From IMG/VR virus record IMGVR_UViG_3300032315_001044, positions 1-27,947 of that record: a stretch of DNA of 27,947 nucleotides; one strand, 5' to 3'. Below the pieces are notes generated by a model. That model saw nothing but the letters and a program-made list of their open reading frames with translations, did not search any database and had not been told where the DNA came from. Position numbers and translations under genes: made by a program. The DNA is from a virus. Below, one piece after another: positions 21,352 to 27,947 of the stretch; the stretch's first letter is position 1; the number at the start of each line of letters is the position of its first letter.

Positions 21352-23734
21352 ATGGCAAGTGCAAATACTTACGGTACTCCAAATAATACCGTTGGAACAT
21401 TGAATGGATTTTTTGGGTAGATCTTTGAAAAAGTGAGGTGAAACCCCTCCTAGTTGAATACCTTTAGTATTTGAGGTATGATGATACTAGAAAACCTTGT
21501 GAATTGCTGGAACCCCTAACGTAAAGTCGAGGGCAATCAGCAGCGAAGCCGTAAAATCGGAACGTTCACAGACTAGATAATTTAATAATCCAGATCACTT
21601 AGTGAGTAGGATATAAATGCTTAATAGAGATAAACGAAGTTTAGTTTTGTCATTGGTTTTAGGTGATGGTTGTTTGCATTATATTAAAAATAGAGGAAAA
21701 CTCTATGGTGGTTTAACAATAGACCACGGTTTAGAGCAAGCTGACTATCAGTCATGGAAAGCAAAATTGCTCTCTGATATTTTTCAAAGAGATGTTAAAA
21801 TGCGAAATGGTCATAAAGGCAAATCGGTGCAAGTATCGGTTTGTGAAAAAAGACTAAGGGCGTGGAGAAAGTTTTGTTATCCAAACGATAGAAAAAGTGT
21901 ACCTAAAATTTTAAAGTTTATTACAAATCCATATTTTGCTATAGCAGTGTGGTTAATGGATGATGGGTATGTTGAACCATCGTTTAGTAAACTAAAAAAT
22001 GGCGATAAAAAAAACTATGGGGCAAGATTTAGAATTTTTACAAATTCTCAAACATTAGAAGAAGTAGAAGAAATAAAAAAATGGTTTACTGATTTAGGAT
22101 TAGAACCAAAAATAAAACTTCACTCTGATAATGGTAAACAAGTTCCAATAATTAAATTTACACAAAAGGATAGTTTAATTATTTGGGAAAAAATAAGAGA
22201 GTTTGTTTTAACATTTAAATCAATGCAATATAAGTTTAGATATATTGAAGACATTTATAAATTAAAATTGTCACAAGCGCAAGGTAGTGATAAAATCACT
22301 AATGATATAGTCGATGCCTAAGTGAAGAATTTAGGAAAAGTAAAGAAAGAAACTTATGCAGATCGTTTAGCGGAATTGATTCCTGATGGGGTTAAACTCC
22401 TCAACAAAATCAAATTCATGTCTAAAGATAAGCAACCCGGTAATCTATACCATTAATGTTGGTGGTATTAAAATCTTCTCTAATTGACTTGAAACTCCTG
22501 AAGAGGACAACAAGGCGGAAGCAAAAAATGCACCGTGAGAGACTAAACGAGAAGACTACGAAAGTAGATGCGATAGTCCGACCTACAGATATAACCGAAT
22601 GAAGCTGTAGAGGATAGCAGAAATGTCTATCCCCCCAGAAATGGGAGTAACAATGGGCAACCAATCATCCTCGGTCTAGAACACGGCGTTACCTTCGCTG
22701 GTTCAGATGAAGATGCTTTCAATCTTCAAGCTCCAGTAGCAGGACAAGTCAAAGATGCTCAGGTGAAAGGCTCTCCAGCCGTTCTCCGTTCACTCCTTGG
22801 CTACGTTGCTGCTTCTCGTGCTGCTCTCGGTGGTCAAAAAGCGTTCATGGATGCTACTAAATTCCTAGTGGCAAACATGCTTCGCTCTATGGCTAAGAAG
22901 CTTGAAATCGAGATGCTCTATGGTCAGGTTGGTTATGCTGTTGTTGACTCCGCACTTGGTGCAGTCATCACCATTCAAACCGCTGAATGGGCACCTGGTA
23001 TCTGGGCAGGGGCAGAAGGAATGCCTATTGAAATTCGTGATCCTTCATCAGGTGCTTTAAAAGCATCCGTTAAGGTTCTTTCAGTAGACATGGCTGCTCA
23101 GACCGTTACCTGTGACTCTTCTGTTGCTGCTCTCATCGCTTCTGGCGATGTTATTTGGCACAAAGGGGCTTATGGAAACGAATTCGCTGGAATCCACAAG
23201 ATTCTAACCGTTTCTTCAGGTTCACTCTTCAACATCGACGTTCAAACTTACAACCTATTCCGTGGTAACAGTTATAGCGCAGCTTCAGCTGCTCTATCCT
23301 TCACCAAACTCGGACAGGCTGCAACCCGTGCTGTTGAAAAAGGTCAGGAAGGTACACTTCTTGCTCTAGTTAACGTTCGTTCTTGGCAGAACATGCTCAC
23401 CGATCAAGCTGCTCTACGCAAGTATGATCAGAGCTATAGTCCTGCTAAAATGGAAAACGGAGCTAAGTCTCTCAAGTTCCATTCACAGAACGGCGAAATC
23501 GAAATTGAGCCTTCACTCTATGTTAAACAGGGATATGCTTATCTCCTTAACGTAGAAGATTGGATGCGTGTTGGTTCTTGTGACATTACCTTCAAACGTC
23601 CAGGCCAAGGCGAAGAGTTCTTCCGCGATCTCGAAAACAGCGCAGCTTACGAGCTCCGCCTCTACACTGACCAAGCTTTGTTCTGCCAAGCTCCCGGTCG
23701 CAATACAATTATCACTGGTATTGTTAACTCATAA
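21352..23734 (+). CDS. Major capsid protein, gene split by two group I introns
   Basis: The coding sequence is the join of 21352-21414, 22346-22453 and 22658-23734, giving 415 aa. Exon 1 encodes 21 residues ending TLNGFF. Exon 2 encodes 36 residues starting KETYADRLAELIP and ending KQPGNLYH, and exon 3 continues QPIILGLEHGVTFAGSDEDA. The joins are phase 0, and the resulting line reads like other phage capsid proteins in this N-terminal region. Later segments include LGYVAASRAALGGQKAFMDA and SMAKKLEIEMLYG. A HK97-fold coat is expected. AAAGGA lies about ten bases before the ATG, and a terminator follows the stop. Unspliced RNA would give only a 22-residue peptide ending at the intron's TAG. 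Confidence 0.85.
21415..22345 (+). mobile_element. Group I intron 1 in the capsid gene, with endonuclease ORF
   Basis: The 931-nt intron has a clear guide. Exon 1 ends TTTTTT, which pairs with GAAAAA in the intron (P1, with the U-G at the splice site). The adjacent TCTTT pairs with the start of exon 2, AAAGA (P10). The core carries AATCAGCAG and AACGTTCACAGACTA (P3/P7 5' strand, GACTA at 21571-21575), and GATATAGTC (22304-22312) is the P7 3' strand. TTAGTGA (21599-21605) and TCACTAA (22296-22302) form P8. The intron ends in G (22345). The endonuclease gene sits between the P8 strands. Confidence 0.88.
21617..22321 (+). CDS. LAGLIDADG homing endonuclease in intron 1
   Basis: The 234-aa protein has two LAGLIDADG motifs: LSLVLGDGCL (residues 11-20, acidic D17) and AVWLMDDGYV (110-119, acidic D116). 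Between and after them lie the usual saddle strands, e.g. YGARFRIFTNSQTLEEVEEI and KQVPIIKFTQKDSLIIWEKI. It would cut intronless capsid alleles to promote intron homing. AGGA precedes the start by six bases. The last codons (KITNDIVDA) overlap the intron's P8 and P7 3' strands, so one sequence codes protein and ribozyme core. Confidence 0.88.
   Translation: MLNRDKRSLVLSLVLGDGCLHYIKNRGKLYGGLTIDHGLEQADYQSWKAKLLSDIFQRDVKMRNGHKGKSVQVSVCEKRLRAWRKFCYPNDRKSVPKILKFITNPYFAIAVWLMDDGYVEPSFSKLKNGDKKNYGARFRIFTNSQTLEEVEEIKKWFTDLGLEPKIKLHSDNGKQVPIIKFTQKDSLIIWEKIREFVLTFKSMQYKFRYIEDIYKLKLSQAQGSDKITNDIVDA
22454..22657 (+). ncRNA. Group I intron 2 in the capsid gene, 204 nt, no ORF
   Basis: Exon 2 ends ATACCAT, which pairs over seven bases with GTGGTAT in the intron (P1, U-G at the splice site). 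The adjacent GTTG pairs with CAAC, the first bases of exon 3 (P10). The core has GGACAACAAGGCGGAAGC, GAGAGACTA (P7 5' strand) and GCGATAGTCC (P7 3' strand), with P8 as a CTAC-GAAA-GTAG hairpin. P9-type hairpins include CTACAG/CTGTAG and GGATAG/CTATCC. The intron ends in G (22657), and removing it keeps the frame. It lacks an ORF and is close to minimal size. Confidence 0.82.
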
Positions 23735-23748
23735 TCAGTAGTATTTGG

Positions 23749-23789
23749 GAAGGGGGATACTTAATTGTATCCTCCTTCTTTTTTATTTT
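23749..23789 (+). terminator. Intrinsic terminator after the capsid gene
   Basis: GAAGGGGGATAC (23749-23760) and GTATCCTCCTTC (23767-23778) form a 12-bp stem with one G-U pair and a TTAATT loop. TTTTTTATTTT follows. It ends the scaffold-capsid transcript 15 nt after the capsid stop and separates it from the endonuclease gene. Confidence 0.9.
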
Positions 23790-23800
23790 CTTTCTCAATC

Positions 23801-23829
23801 TTGAAAACACAGCTTAATTACTATACAAT
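23801..23829 (+). promoter_or_regulatory. Sigma70-type promoter for the free-standing endonuclease
   Basis: TTGAAA (23801-23806) and TACAAT (23824-23829) are separated by 17 bp, a host-type promoter with near-consensus boxes. It lies directly after the terminator, and the expected start site is at or next to the ATG (23836). The transcript would be leaderless or nearly so. No conserved phage element is present here. Confidence 0.65.
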
Positions 23830-23835
23830 AAAACC

Positions 23836-25263
23836 ATGGCAAGACCTAAAGGCGTAATTCAAAAACGAAATGAAAGTAAATATTGGACTCCGTCTGGAGT
23901 TAAACTCAAATTAAATCAATTAGATACATACAATAAAGATACTAAATTGATCTTTATTGATGATGAATTCGGTGAATTTGTATCTTCTTTTAAAGCTTTA
24001 CAGCAAGCAAACGCAAGCACACATCCGAATTCTGTTAAAAAACGAAGAGAAACCACCAACTTATCAAAATATGGAGTTGCTAATGCTGGTGCTGCTATAG
24101 AAGTGCGTAAAAAAGCTCGCTCTACAATGAAAAAAAAGTATGGCGTTGAACACGCACTACAAAATAAAGAGTTTTTCGATAAATCAAAAAACACATTAAA
24201 GTTTAATTATGGGGTTGAATCTCCTATGCACAGCCCAGAGTTAAGAAAAAAACAAGTTTCAACAACGATTACAAATCATGGCGTGTCCAATCCTATGTTT
24301 TCTGAAAAGATTAAATTGAGTCTAAAAGAATCAAATTTAAAAAAATATGGGGTAGAAAACCCAGCCTCCTTACCAGAAACAAAAGAAAAATATTTAAATA
24401 CTTTATTACAAAATGGTAGTTTGTTTGTCTCAGAAGGCGAGCTACAGATAAAGAAATGGCTAGAATCTATTGGCATTACAGCAGAATCTTCTTTTATTGG
24501 TGGAAAAAATCCAAAACAAATTGATTTAAAAATTAAAGAGAATAATATAGCTATTGAATATAACGGTGCTTTTTGGCATTCAGAATACAATAAAAAAATG
24601 TATCCTAAATATCACCTAGATAAAACAAATATAGCAAAAGAAGCTGGGCTGGATTTAATTCATATATTTGATTTTGAATGGAAGAATAAATGCAATCAAG
24701 TAAAGTCCTTTCTACGATCTAAATTAGGTAAAAATGAAATAAGAATATACGGAAGGGAATGTGAAATAAAACAAGTTCCTAAAAAAGAAGCTAAGTATTT
24801 TTTAAATCAATATCACATTTTAGGGTCGTGTTCATTTATAGAAGCAATTGGTTTATACTTTAACGACGAATTACTGTCTGTAATTACAATCGGAAAGCAT
24901 CATAGAAAAAACAAAGAATATGTCCTTAGTAGGTATTGTGTAAAGGAAAACTATACTGTTGCTGGTGGAATTACTAAATTAACTAAATTTGCAAGCAATA
25001 AATATAGTGAACTTATTACATGGATTGATTTAAGGTGGTCCAATGGATCTTCTTGGATTAAAAATGGCTGGGTTTTAGATGGGATACTACCTCCAGATTA
25101 TTTTTATTATGACTCTAAGAAAGCAATCATTATATCCAAACAATCTAGACAAAAGGCGTTGGTGAATACTCCAATTGGAATGACTGAGCATGAACACTCT
25201 CTAAAAGATGGTCTATACCGAGTATATGATTGTGGTAAACTACGCCTAGTATATAAAAAATAA
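23836..25263 (+). CDS. Free-standing Vsr-like homing endonuclease
   Basis: The 475-aa protein has the layout of Vsr-like (EDxHD) homing endonucleases such as I-Bth0305I. An N-terminal part includes FIDDEFGEFVSSFKALQQAN (about 40-59). Five copies of a KYGVxN-type repeat lie about 23 residues apart (near 79, 102, 125, 148 and 171). A nuclease core (about 199-285) follows with GELQIKKWLESIG, IDLKIKENNIAIEYNGAFWH (D230, E241, H248) and LDLIHIFDFEW. The C-terminal 170 residues form a further domain ending RVYDCGKLRLVYKK. It lies between two virion gene groups, separated upstream by a terminator and with its own promoter. Confidence 0.8.
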   Translation: MARPKGVIQKRNESKYWTPSGVKLKLNQLDTYNKDTKLIFIDDEFGEFVSSFKALQQANASTHPNSVKKRRETTNLSKYGVANAGAAIEVRKKARSTMKKKYGVEHALQNKEFFDKSKNTLKFNYGVESPMHSPELRKKQVSTTITNHGVSNPMFSEKIKLSLKESNLKKYGVENPASLPETKEKYLNTLLQNGSLFVSEGELQIKKWLESIGITAESSFIGGKNPKQIDLKIKENNIAIEYNGAFWHSEYNKKMYPKYHLDKTNIAKEAGLDLIHIFDFEWKNKCNQVKSFLRSKLGKNEIRIYGRECEIKQVPKKEAKYFLNQYHILGSCSFIEAIGLYFNDELLSVITIGKHHRKNKEYVLSRYCVKENYTVAGGITKLTKFASNKYSELITWIDLRWSNGSSWIKNGWVLDGILPPDYFYYDSKKAIIISKQSRQKALVNTPIGMTEHEHSLKDGLYRVYDCGKLRLVYKK

Positions 25264-25278
25264 TATAATTTTGAGTAT

Positions 25279-25298
25279 TTAACAACTATAAAAGTATG
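25279..25298 (+). promoter_or_regulatory. Conserved promoter-like element abutting a start codon, site G
   Basis: TTAACAACTATAAAAGTATG runs directly into the ATG (25296) of the next gene. There is no room for a normal leader or Shine-Dalgarno sequence. It is near-identical to site E (10292) and supplies the first virion gene after the endonuclease. Confidence 0.6.
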
Positions 25299-25772
25299 AG
25301 TGTAACAATTACCATTCAGGGCACGCCCATTGAATTTCCCTCCTCTGGAGAGTCTCCTAATTGGGCTCCGGCAGTTATTGAATTTGCCCAAGCCACAGAA
25401 CAGGCTCTTTTATCTGCTGTTGGGCCTTATGATATTGCCCCCCAAGTATTCAACTTAATTAGTGACGTTAATACTAATTTAAATATTACAGATTTAAACT
25501 TTCCAACTTCTGTGGTTCGTGCTGGTTATATTAAATATGCTGTAGTTAGAATTGGAACAGTTGGTTTAATTACAACTACTTTAAGCGAAGCAGGTAATAT
25601 TACAGTAGTTTATGATGGATCGGCTTGGACATTAACAAGAGATTATGTTGGTGATGCTGATTGTACGTTTAATATAACTTCAGCAGGTCAAGTTAGAATC
25701 ACAACCCCAACATTAGCTGGATATAGTTCAGGTAAGGTTAGCTTCTCAGCCCAAACCTTACAACAAAGTTAA
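25296..25772 (+). CDS. 158-aa virion-associated protein
   Basis: The protein starts MSVTITIQGTPIEFPSSGES, and the following PNWAPAVIEFAQATEQALLS helix makes this N-terminal start convincing although no ribosome-binding site precedes it. The remainder is a beta-rich domain (LISDVNTNLNITDLNFPTSV, AVVRIGTVGLITTTLSEAGN, DYVGDADCTFNITSAGQVRI), the kind seen in fibre-associated or chaperone-like virion proteins. It comes just before a fibre-like gene with a 9-nt gap. Confidence 0.6.
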   Translation: MSVTITIQGTPIEFPSSGESPNWAPAVIEFAQATEQALLSAVGPYDIAPQVFNLISDVNTNLNITDLNFPTSVVRAGYIKYAVVRIGTVGLITTTLSEAGNITVVYDGSAWTLTRDYVGDADCTFNITSAGQVRITTPTLAGYSSGKVSFSAQTLQQS

Positions 25773-25781
25773 GAGGCTTAC

Positions 25782-27497
25782 ATGGCACTAAATTTTCGTA
25801 AATTTATTGAAGGATTGAGGATCGTACCTAAAGCTGCTTCAACAGCAAGCGAAAAAGGTGATCTTGACGTTGTATCTGGCTCCGGTAAGTTAAACTACCA
25901 CAATGGAACAACAGCTTCTCCAATTGTAACAGAAGATCATTCAGCCACTCTTACAAATAAAACAATTGATGGTGATAACAACACCGTTCAAGATTTAGCT
26001 CTTGGTTCTCTTAAAACAATTCTTGCTGACGCAGATAAAGTAATCCGACGTGATGCAGCTGGCGCTGTTTTATCTGGCAACTCACTTCCAAACTCTAGTC
26101 AAATTGTCACACTTGATTCTTCCGATACACTCACCAATAAAACAATCGACGGCGATACAAACACCGTACAAGATCTAGCTCTTTCATCACTTAAAACTGT
26201 TTTAGGTGATGCTAATAAAGTTGTAAGACGCGATGTATCTGGTATTGTTGTATCAGGTAATGCTTTACCCAATAGTAGCCAACTTGTTACATTAGATTCT
26301 TCTGATACTCTTACAAATAAAACACTTACTTCTCCAGTTTTAAATACACCAACAGCTGATACTATCACTGGTATTGTTGGTGGTGCATTAACAATTCAAT
26401 CTGCTTCTAATCAAAACCTTATCCTTCAAGGACAAGGTACTGGTTATGTTAGGGCAGTTACACGTCTTTCTGTTGATGGAAAATTAGATACCCCATCTGA
26501 AGCAGATGTTACTTCTGGATCTAATGTTACATTAGCATCTCCTTCTAAAACAATTGTTCGTTTAACAAATGCTTCTTTAGCAAGTGTCAATATGATTCCT
26601 GCTGGGGTTGATGGACAACAATTAACTCTAGTAAATACAACATCAGCTGCAATTACATTCAATGATGATACTGGCGCTACTGCTGCAAATCGTATTCGCA
26701 CTGGTACTGGCGCTCCTGTTACAATTCAAAATAATGCATCTATTGAACTTGTTTACAATGGAACAACTAGCCGATGGATGATTGTCGGTGGAGTTGGTGG
26801 TAGTAGTTCCACTGTTAACGCTGTTGCTGGTGAAAACTTAGCAATTGGTGATGTTGTTTATATTTCTTTAGGTGCCTCAGACGGCGGACGTACAGCTGGT
26901 CGTGTTTATAAAGTTGACGCAGCAAACGTTGCATCTCCAGACACTCGCATTGAATATATTGGATTTGCTGCTGATGCTGCTACCGCTGGAAACAGCCTTC
27001 GCGTACAAGTAGCAGGAGAACTCGGTGGATTTACAGGACTAACTGCTGGTCAACAACAATTTGCCAGTACATCAACCCCCGGTGGAAGACAAACTGCTGT
27101 ACCTTCCGTTAATGGACAATGGATTATTCCACTTGGTATTGCAAAAGATTCAACAACTATAGTTATAAATGGTGCTCTTTCTTCTACAGCAACAAAAATT
27201 ACTGGATCTGCGGCTGGGCAGTTTTTAAATGTTGTTTCAACTTCAATTGATTTAACATTAACCAATACAAACGATGTTGTTTTAGCAAGTGCAGCTAGTG
27301 GTTTAAGAACAATAACATTACCAATTCCTTCTAGTGGTAAAACATTAACAGTTAAAAAAACAGATTCTGCGGTTAATCCAGTTAAAATTCTTCCGGCTGG
27401 AAGTGAAACAATTGATGGCGTTGCTTCATATAATCTTTCCGCCCAATATGAATCAATTTCAATTACCACAGACGGAACTAATTGGTATATTATTTAA
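25782..27497 (+). CDS. Fibre-like protein with two 60-residue repeats
   Basis: The 571-aa protein begins ALNFRKFIEGLRIVPKAAST followed by KGDLDV...LNYHNGTTASPIV, a common fibre N-terminal layout. Two 60-residue repeats (57-116 and 117-176) of LTNKTIDGDxNTVQDLALxS type are followed by a third partial copy (LTNKTLTSPVLNTPTADTIT), all typical of phage fibres. Later parts include LVYNGTTSRWMIVGGVGGSS, a VVYISLGASDGGRTAGRVYK domain (capsid-fibre type, about 347-430) and a C-terminal module ending ISITTDGTNWYII. AGAGG precedes the ATG. Confidence 0.75.
   Translation: MALNFRKFIEGLRIVPKAASTASEKGDLDVVSGSGKLNYHNGTTASPIVTEDHSATLTNKTIDGDNNTVQDLALGSLKTILADADKVIRRDAAGAVLSGNSLPNSSQIVTLDSSDTLTNKTIDGDTNTVQDLALSSLKTVLGDANKVVRRDVSGIVVSGNALPNSSQLVTLDSSDTLTNKTLTSPVLNTPTADTITGIVGGALTIQSASNQNLILQGQGTGYVRAVTRLSVDGKLDTPSEADVTSGSNVTLASPSKTIVRLTNASLASVNMIPAGVDGQQLTLVNTTSAAITFNDDTGATAANRIRTGTGAPVTIQNNASIELVYNGTTSRWMIVGGVGGSSSTVNAVAGENLAIGDVVYISLGASDGGRTAGRVYKVDAANVASPDTRIEYIGFAADAATAGNSLRVQVAGELGGFTGLTAGQQQFASTSTPGGRQTAVPSVNGQWIIPLGIAKDSTTIVINGALSSTATKITGSAAGQFLNVVSTSIDLTLTNTNDVVLASAASGLRTITLPIPSSGKTLTVKKTDSAVNPVKILPAGSETIDGVASYNLSAQYESISITTDGTNWYII
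25950..26309 (+). repeat. Two tandem 180-bp repeats in the fibre gene
   Basis: The two units (25950-26129 and 26130-26309) encode near-identical 60-residue blocks and keep the reading frame, with a third start (LTNKT) at 26310. The DNA has diverged mainly at third codon positions (e.g. ATTGATGGTGAT against ATCGACGGCGAT), so this is an old duplication held by protein selection. Confidence 0.75.
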
Positions 27498-27509
27498 TTA
27501 GAGGTTATT

Positions 27510-27947
27510 ATGAGTTTTAGTCCACTTTCAAAATTAGGAATTATACAGAATCAAAATTACATCCCTAATTCTGATTTTAATAATTTCCCATTTGCATCAA
27601 ATGCAACATTAGGATGGAGTCTTAAAAACGGCGGCACTCCTAATGCCACAACAAAACTTCCAACTTCAGCACCAAGTGCAGCAGCCGCCGGAACTCTTTT
27701 ACTTAGTTCAGTTAGCGGTGGATCACAAATCAGTGGCACAGTTTCTGCTAGTTTATCATCTACAGCAGCAACAACTGCTGGGGATATGTTAATTACAGAT
27801 GCATTAACTTTAGATTCTAAAGCTCAAGCATCGGTTCAAACATTCTCTTTCTTCTATAAAGTTACATCAAACGGCACAGGAACTCCTAACTTCTCAGGAA
27901 CAAGTTCTAACGCTATCGGTGTTGCAATCTATGACGTTACAAACGCA
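27510..27947 (+). CDS. Partial fibre or virion protein, right edge
   Basis: This frame starts at 27510 after AGAGG and is open to the end of the window (146 codons, no stop). It begins SFSPLSKLGIIQNQNYIPNS followed by DFNNFPFASNATLGWSLKNG, the pattern of jelly-roll carbohydrate-binding-type virion modules (an NxIPNSDF start with a later GW). Ser/Thr/Ala-rich beta segments follow. It is the third virion gene after site G and is probably a receptor-binding or adhesin-like protein; its C-terminus is not visible. Confidence 0.65.
   Translation, partial: MSFSPLSKLGIIQNQNYIPNSDFNNFPFASNATLGWSLKNGGTPNATTKLPTSAPSAAAAGTLLLSSVSGGSQISGTVSASLSSTAATTAGDMLITDALTLDSKAQASVQTFSFFYKVTSNGTGTPNFSGTSSNAIGVAIYDVTNA

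Noticed and set aside
22422-22664. 80-codon minus-strand frame across intron 2
   Set aside because: It lies across the intron core and exon ends, with no ribosome-binding site.
27150-27175. Promoter-like sequence TTCAACAACTATAG inside the 571-aa fibre gene
   Set aside because: It has a mismatch in the first part, lies within coding sequence and does not precede a gene; probably chance.
1-27947. CRISPR array, diversity-generating retroelement or insertion sequence
   Set aside because: I see no regular spacer-repeat array, no reverse transcriptase and no transposase with terminal repeats in this window.

Overview
The window is part of a tailed double-stranded DNA phage genome (or a prophage or contig of one). 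The evidence is an ordered virion gene set: candidate small terminase, large terminase, portal, scaffold, a small head protein, major capsid protein (MCP) and many fibre-like proteins, plus an M15 endolysin next to a holin-like gene. The portal is long and of the P22/podovirus sort, and no tape-measure gene is present, so a podovirus-like particle is my best guess; the tail genes may lie outside the window. The host is not identifiable. A lipobox lipoprotein at the left edge weakly favours a Gram-negative host.

Left arm (1-1800, minus strand). This is a compact run of small genes read leftwards: a 36-aa membrane peptide, an 81-aa protein, a GP88-family protein, a 69-aa acidic protein, a 53-aa Cys-rich peptide, a 30-aa membrane peptide, a 28-aa peptide and the start of a lipoprotein. 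Three of them share the ribosome-binding sequence AAGGAGTC. Base composition is clearly more GC-rich than the rest. From 1800 to 2644 there is no convincing gene, but there are many hairpins, purine-rich simple repeats, a 17-nt direct repeat and three GCACGAT copies. It could be a regulatory, origin or structured-RNA region.

Right arm (2645-27947, mostly plus strand, AT-rich). An accessory block (2783-5355) holds a degenerate GIY-YIG-like protein, small Cys-rich proteins and a membrane-anchored metzincin-like protein. The minus-strand endolysin and plus-strand holin-like gene diverge from a 16-bp palindrome. The packaging genes and portal follow. Nine virion or hypothetical genes plus several small ones (10.3-19.9 kb) sit between portal and scaffold, an unusual place for so many fibre-like genes. 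Scaffold, small head protein and MCP follow, then a strong terminator, a free-standing Vsr-like homing endonuclease with its own sigma70-like promoter, and further fibre genes running off the right edge.

Two things stand out. First, the MCP gene is interrupted by two group I introns (931 and 204 nt). For both, the splice sites can be fixed from P1 and P10 pairing, and joining the exons restores one 415-aa protein. The first intron carries a LAGLIDADG endonuclease gene in its P8 loop. Second, a conserved element, TTAACAACTATAA with frequent downstream TAGAAAC, lies before most transcription blocks on both strands. It looks like a phage-specific promoter, possibly for a single-subunit RNA polymerase not encoded here.
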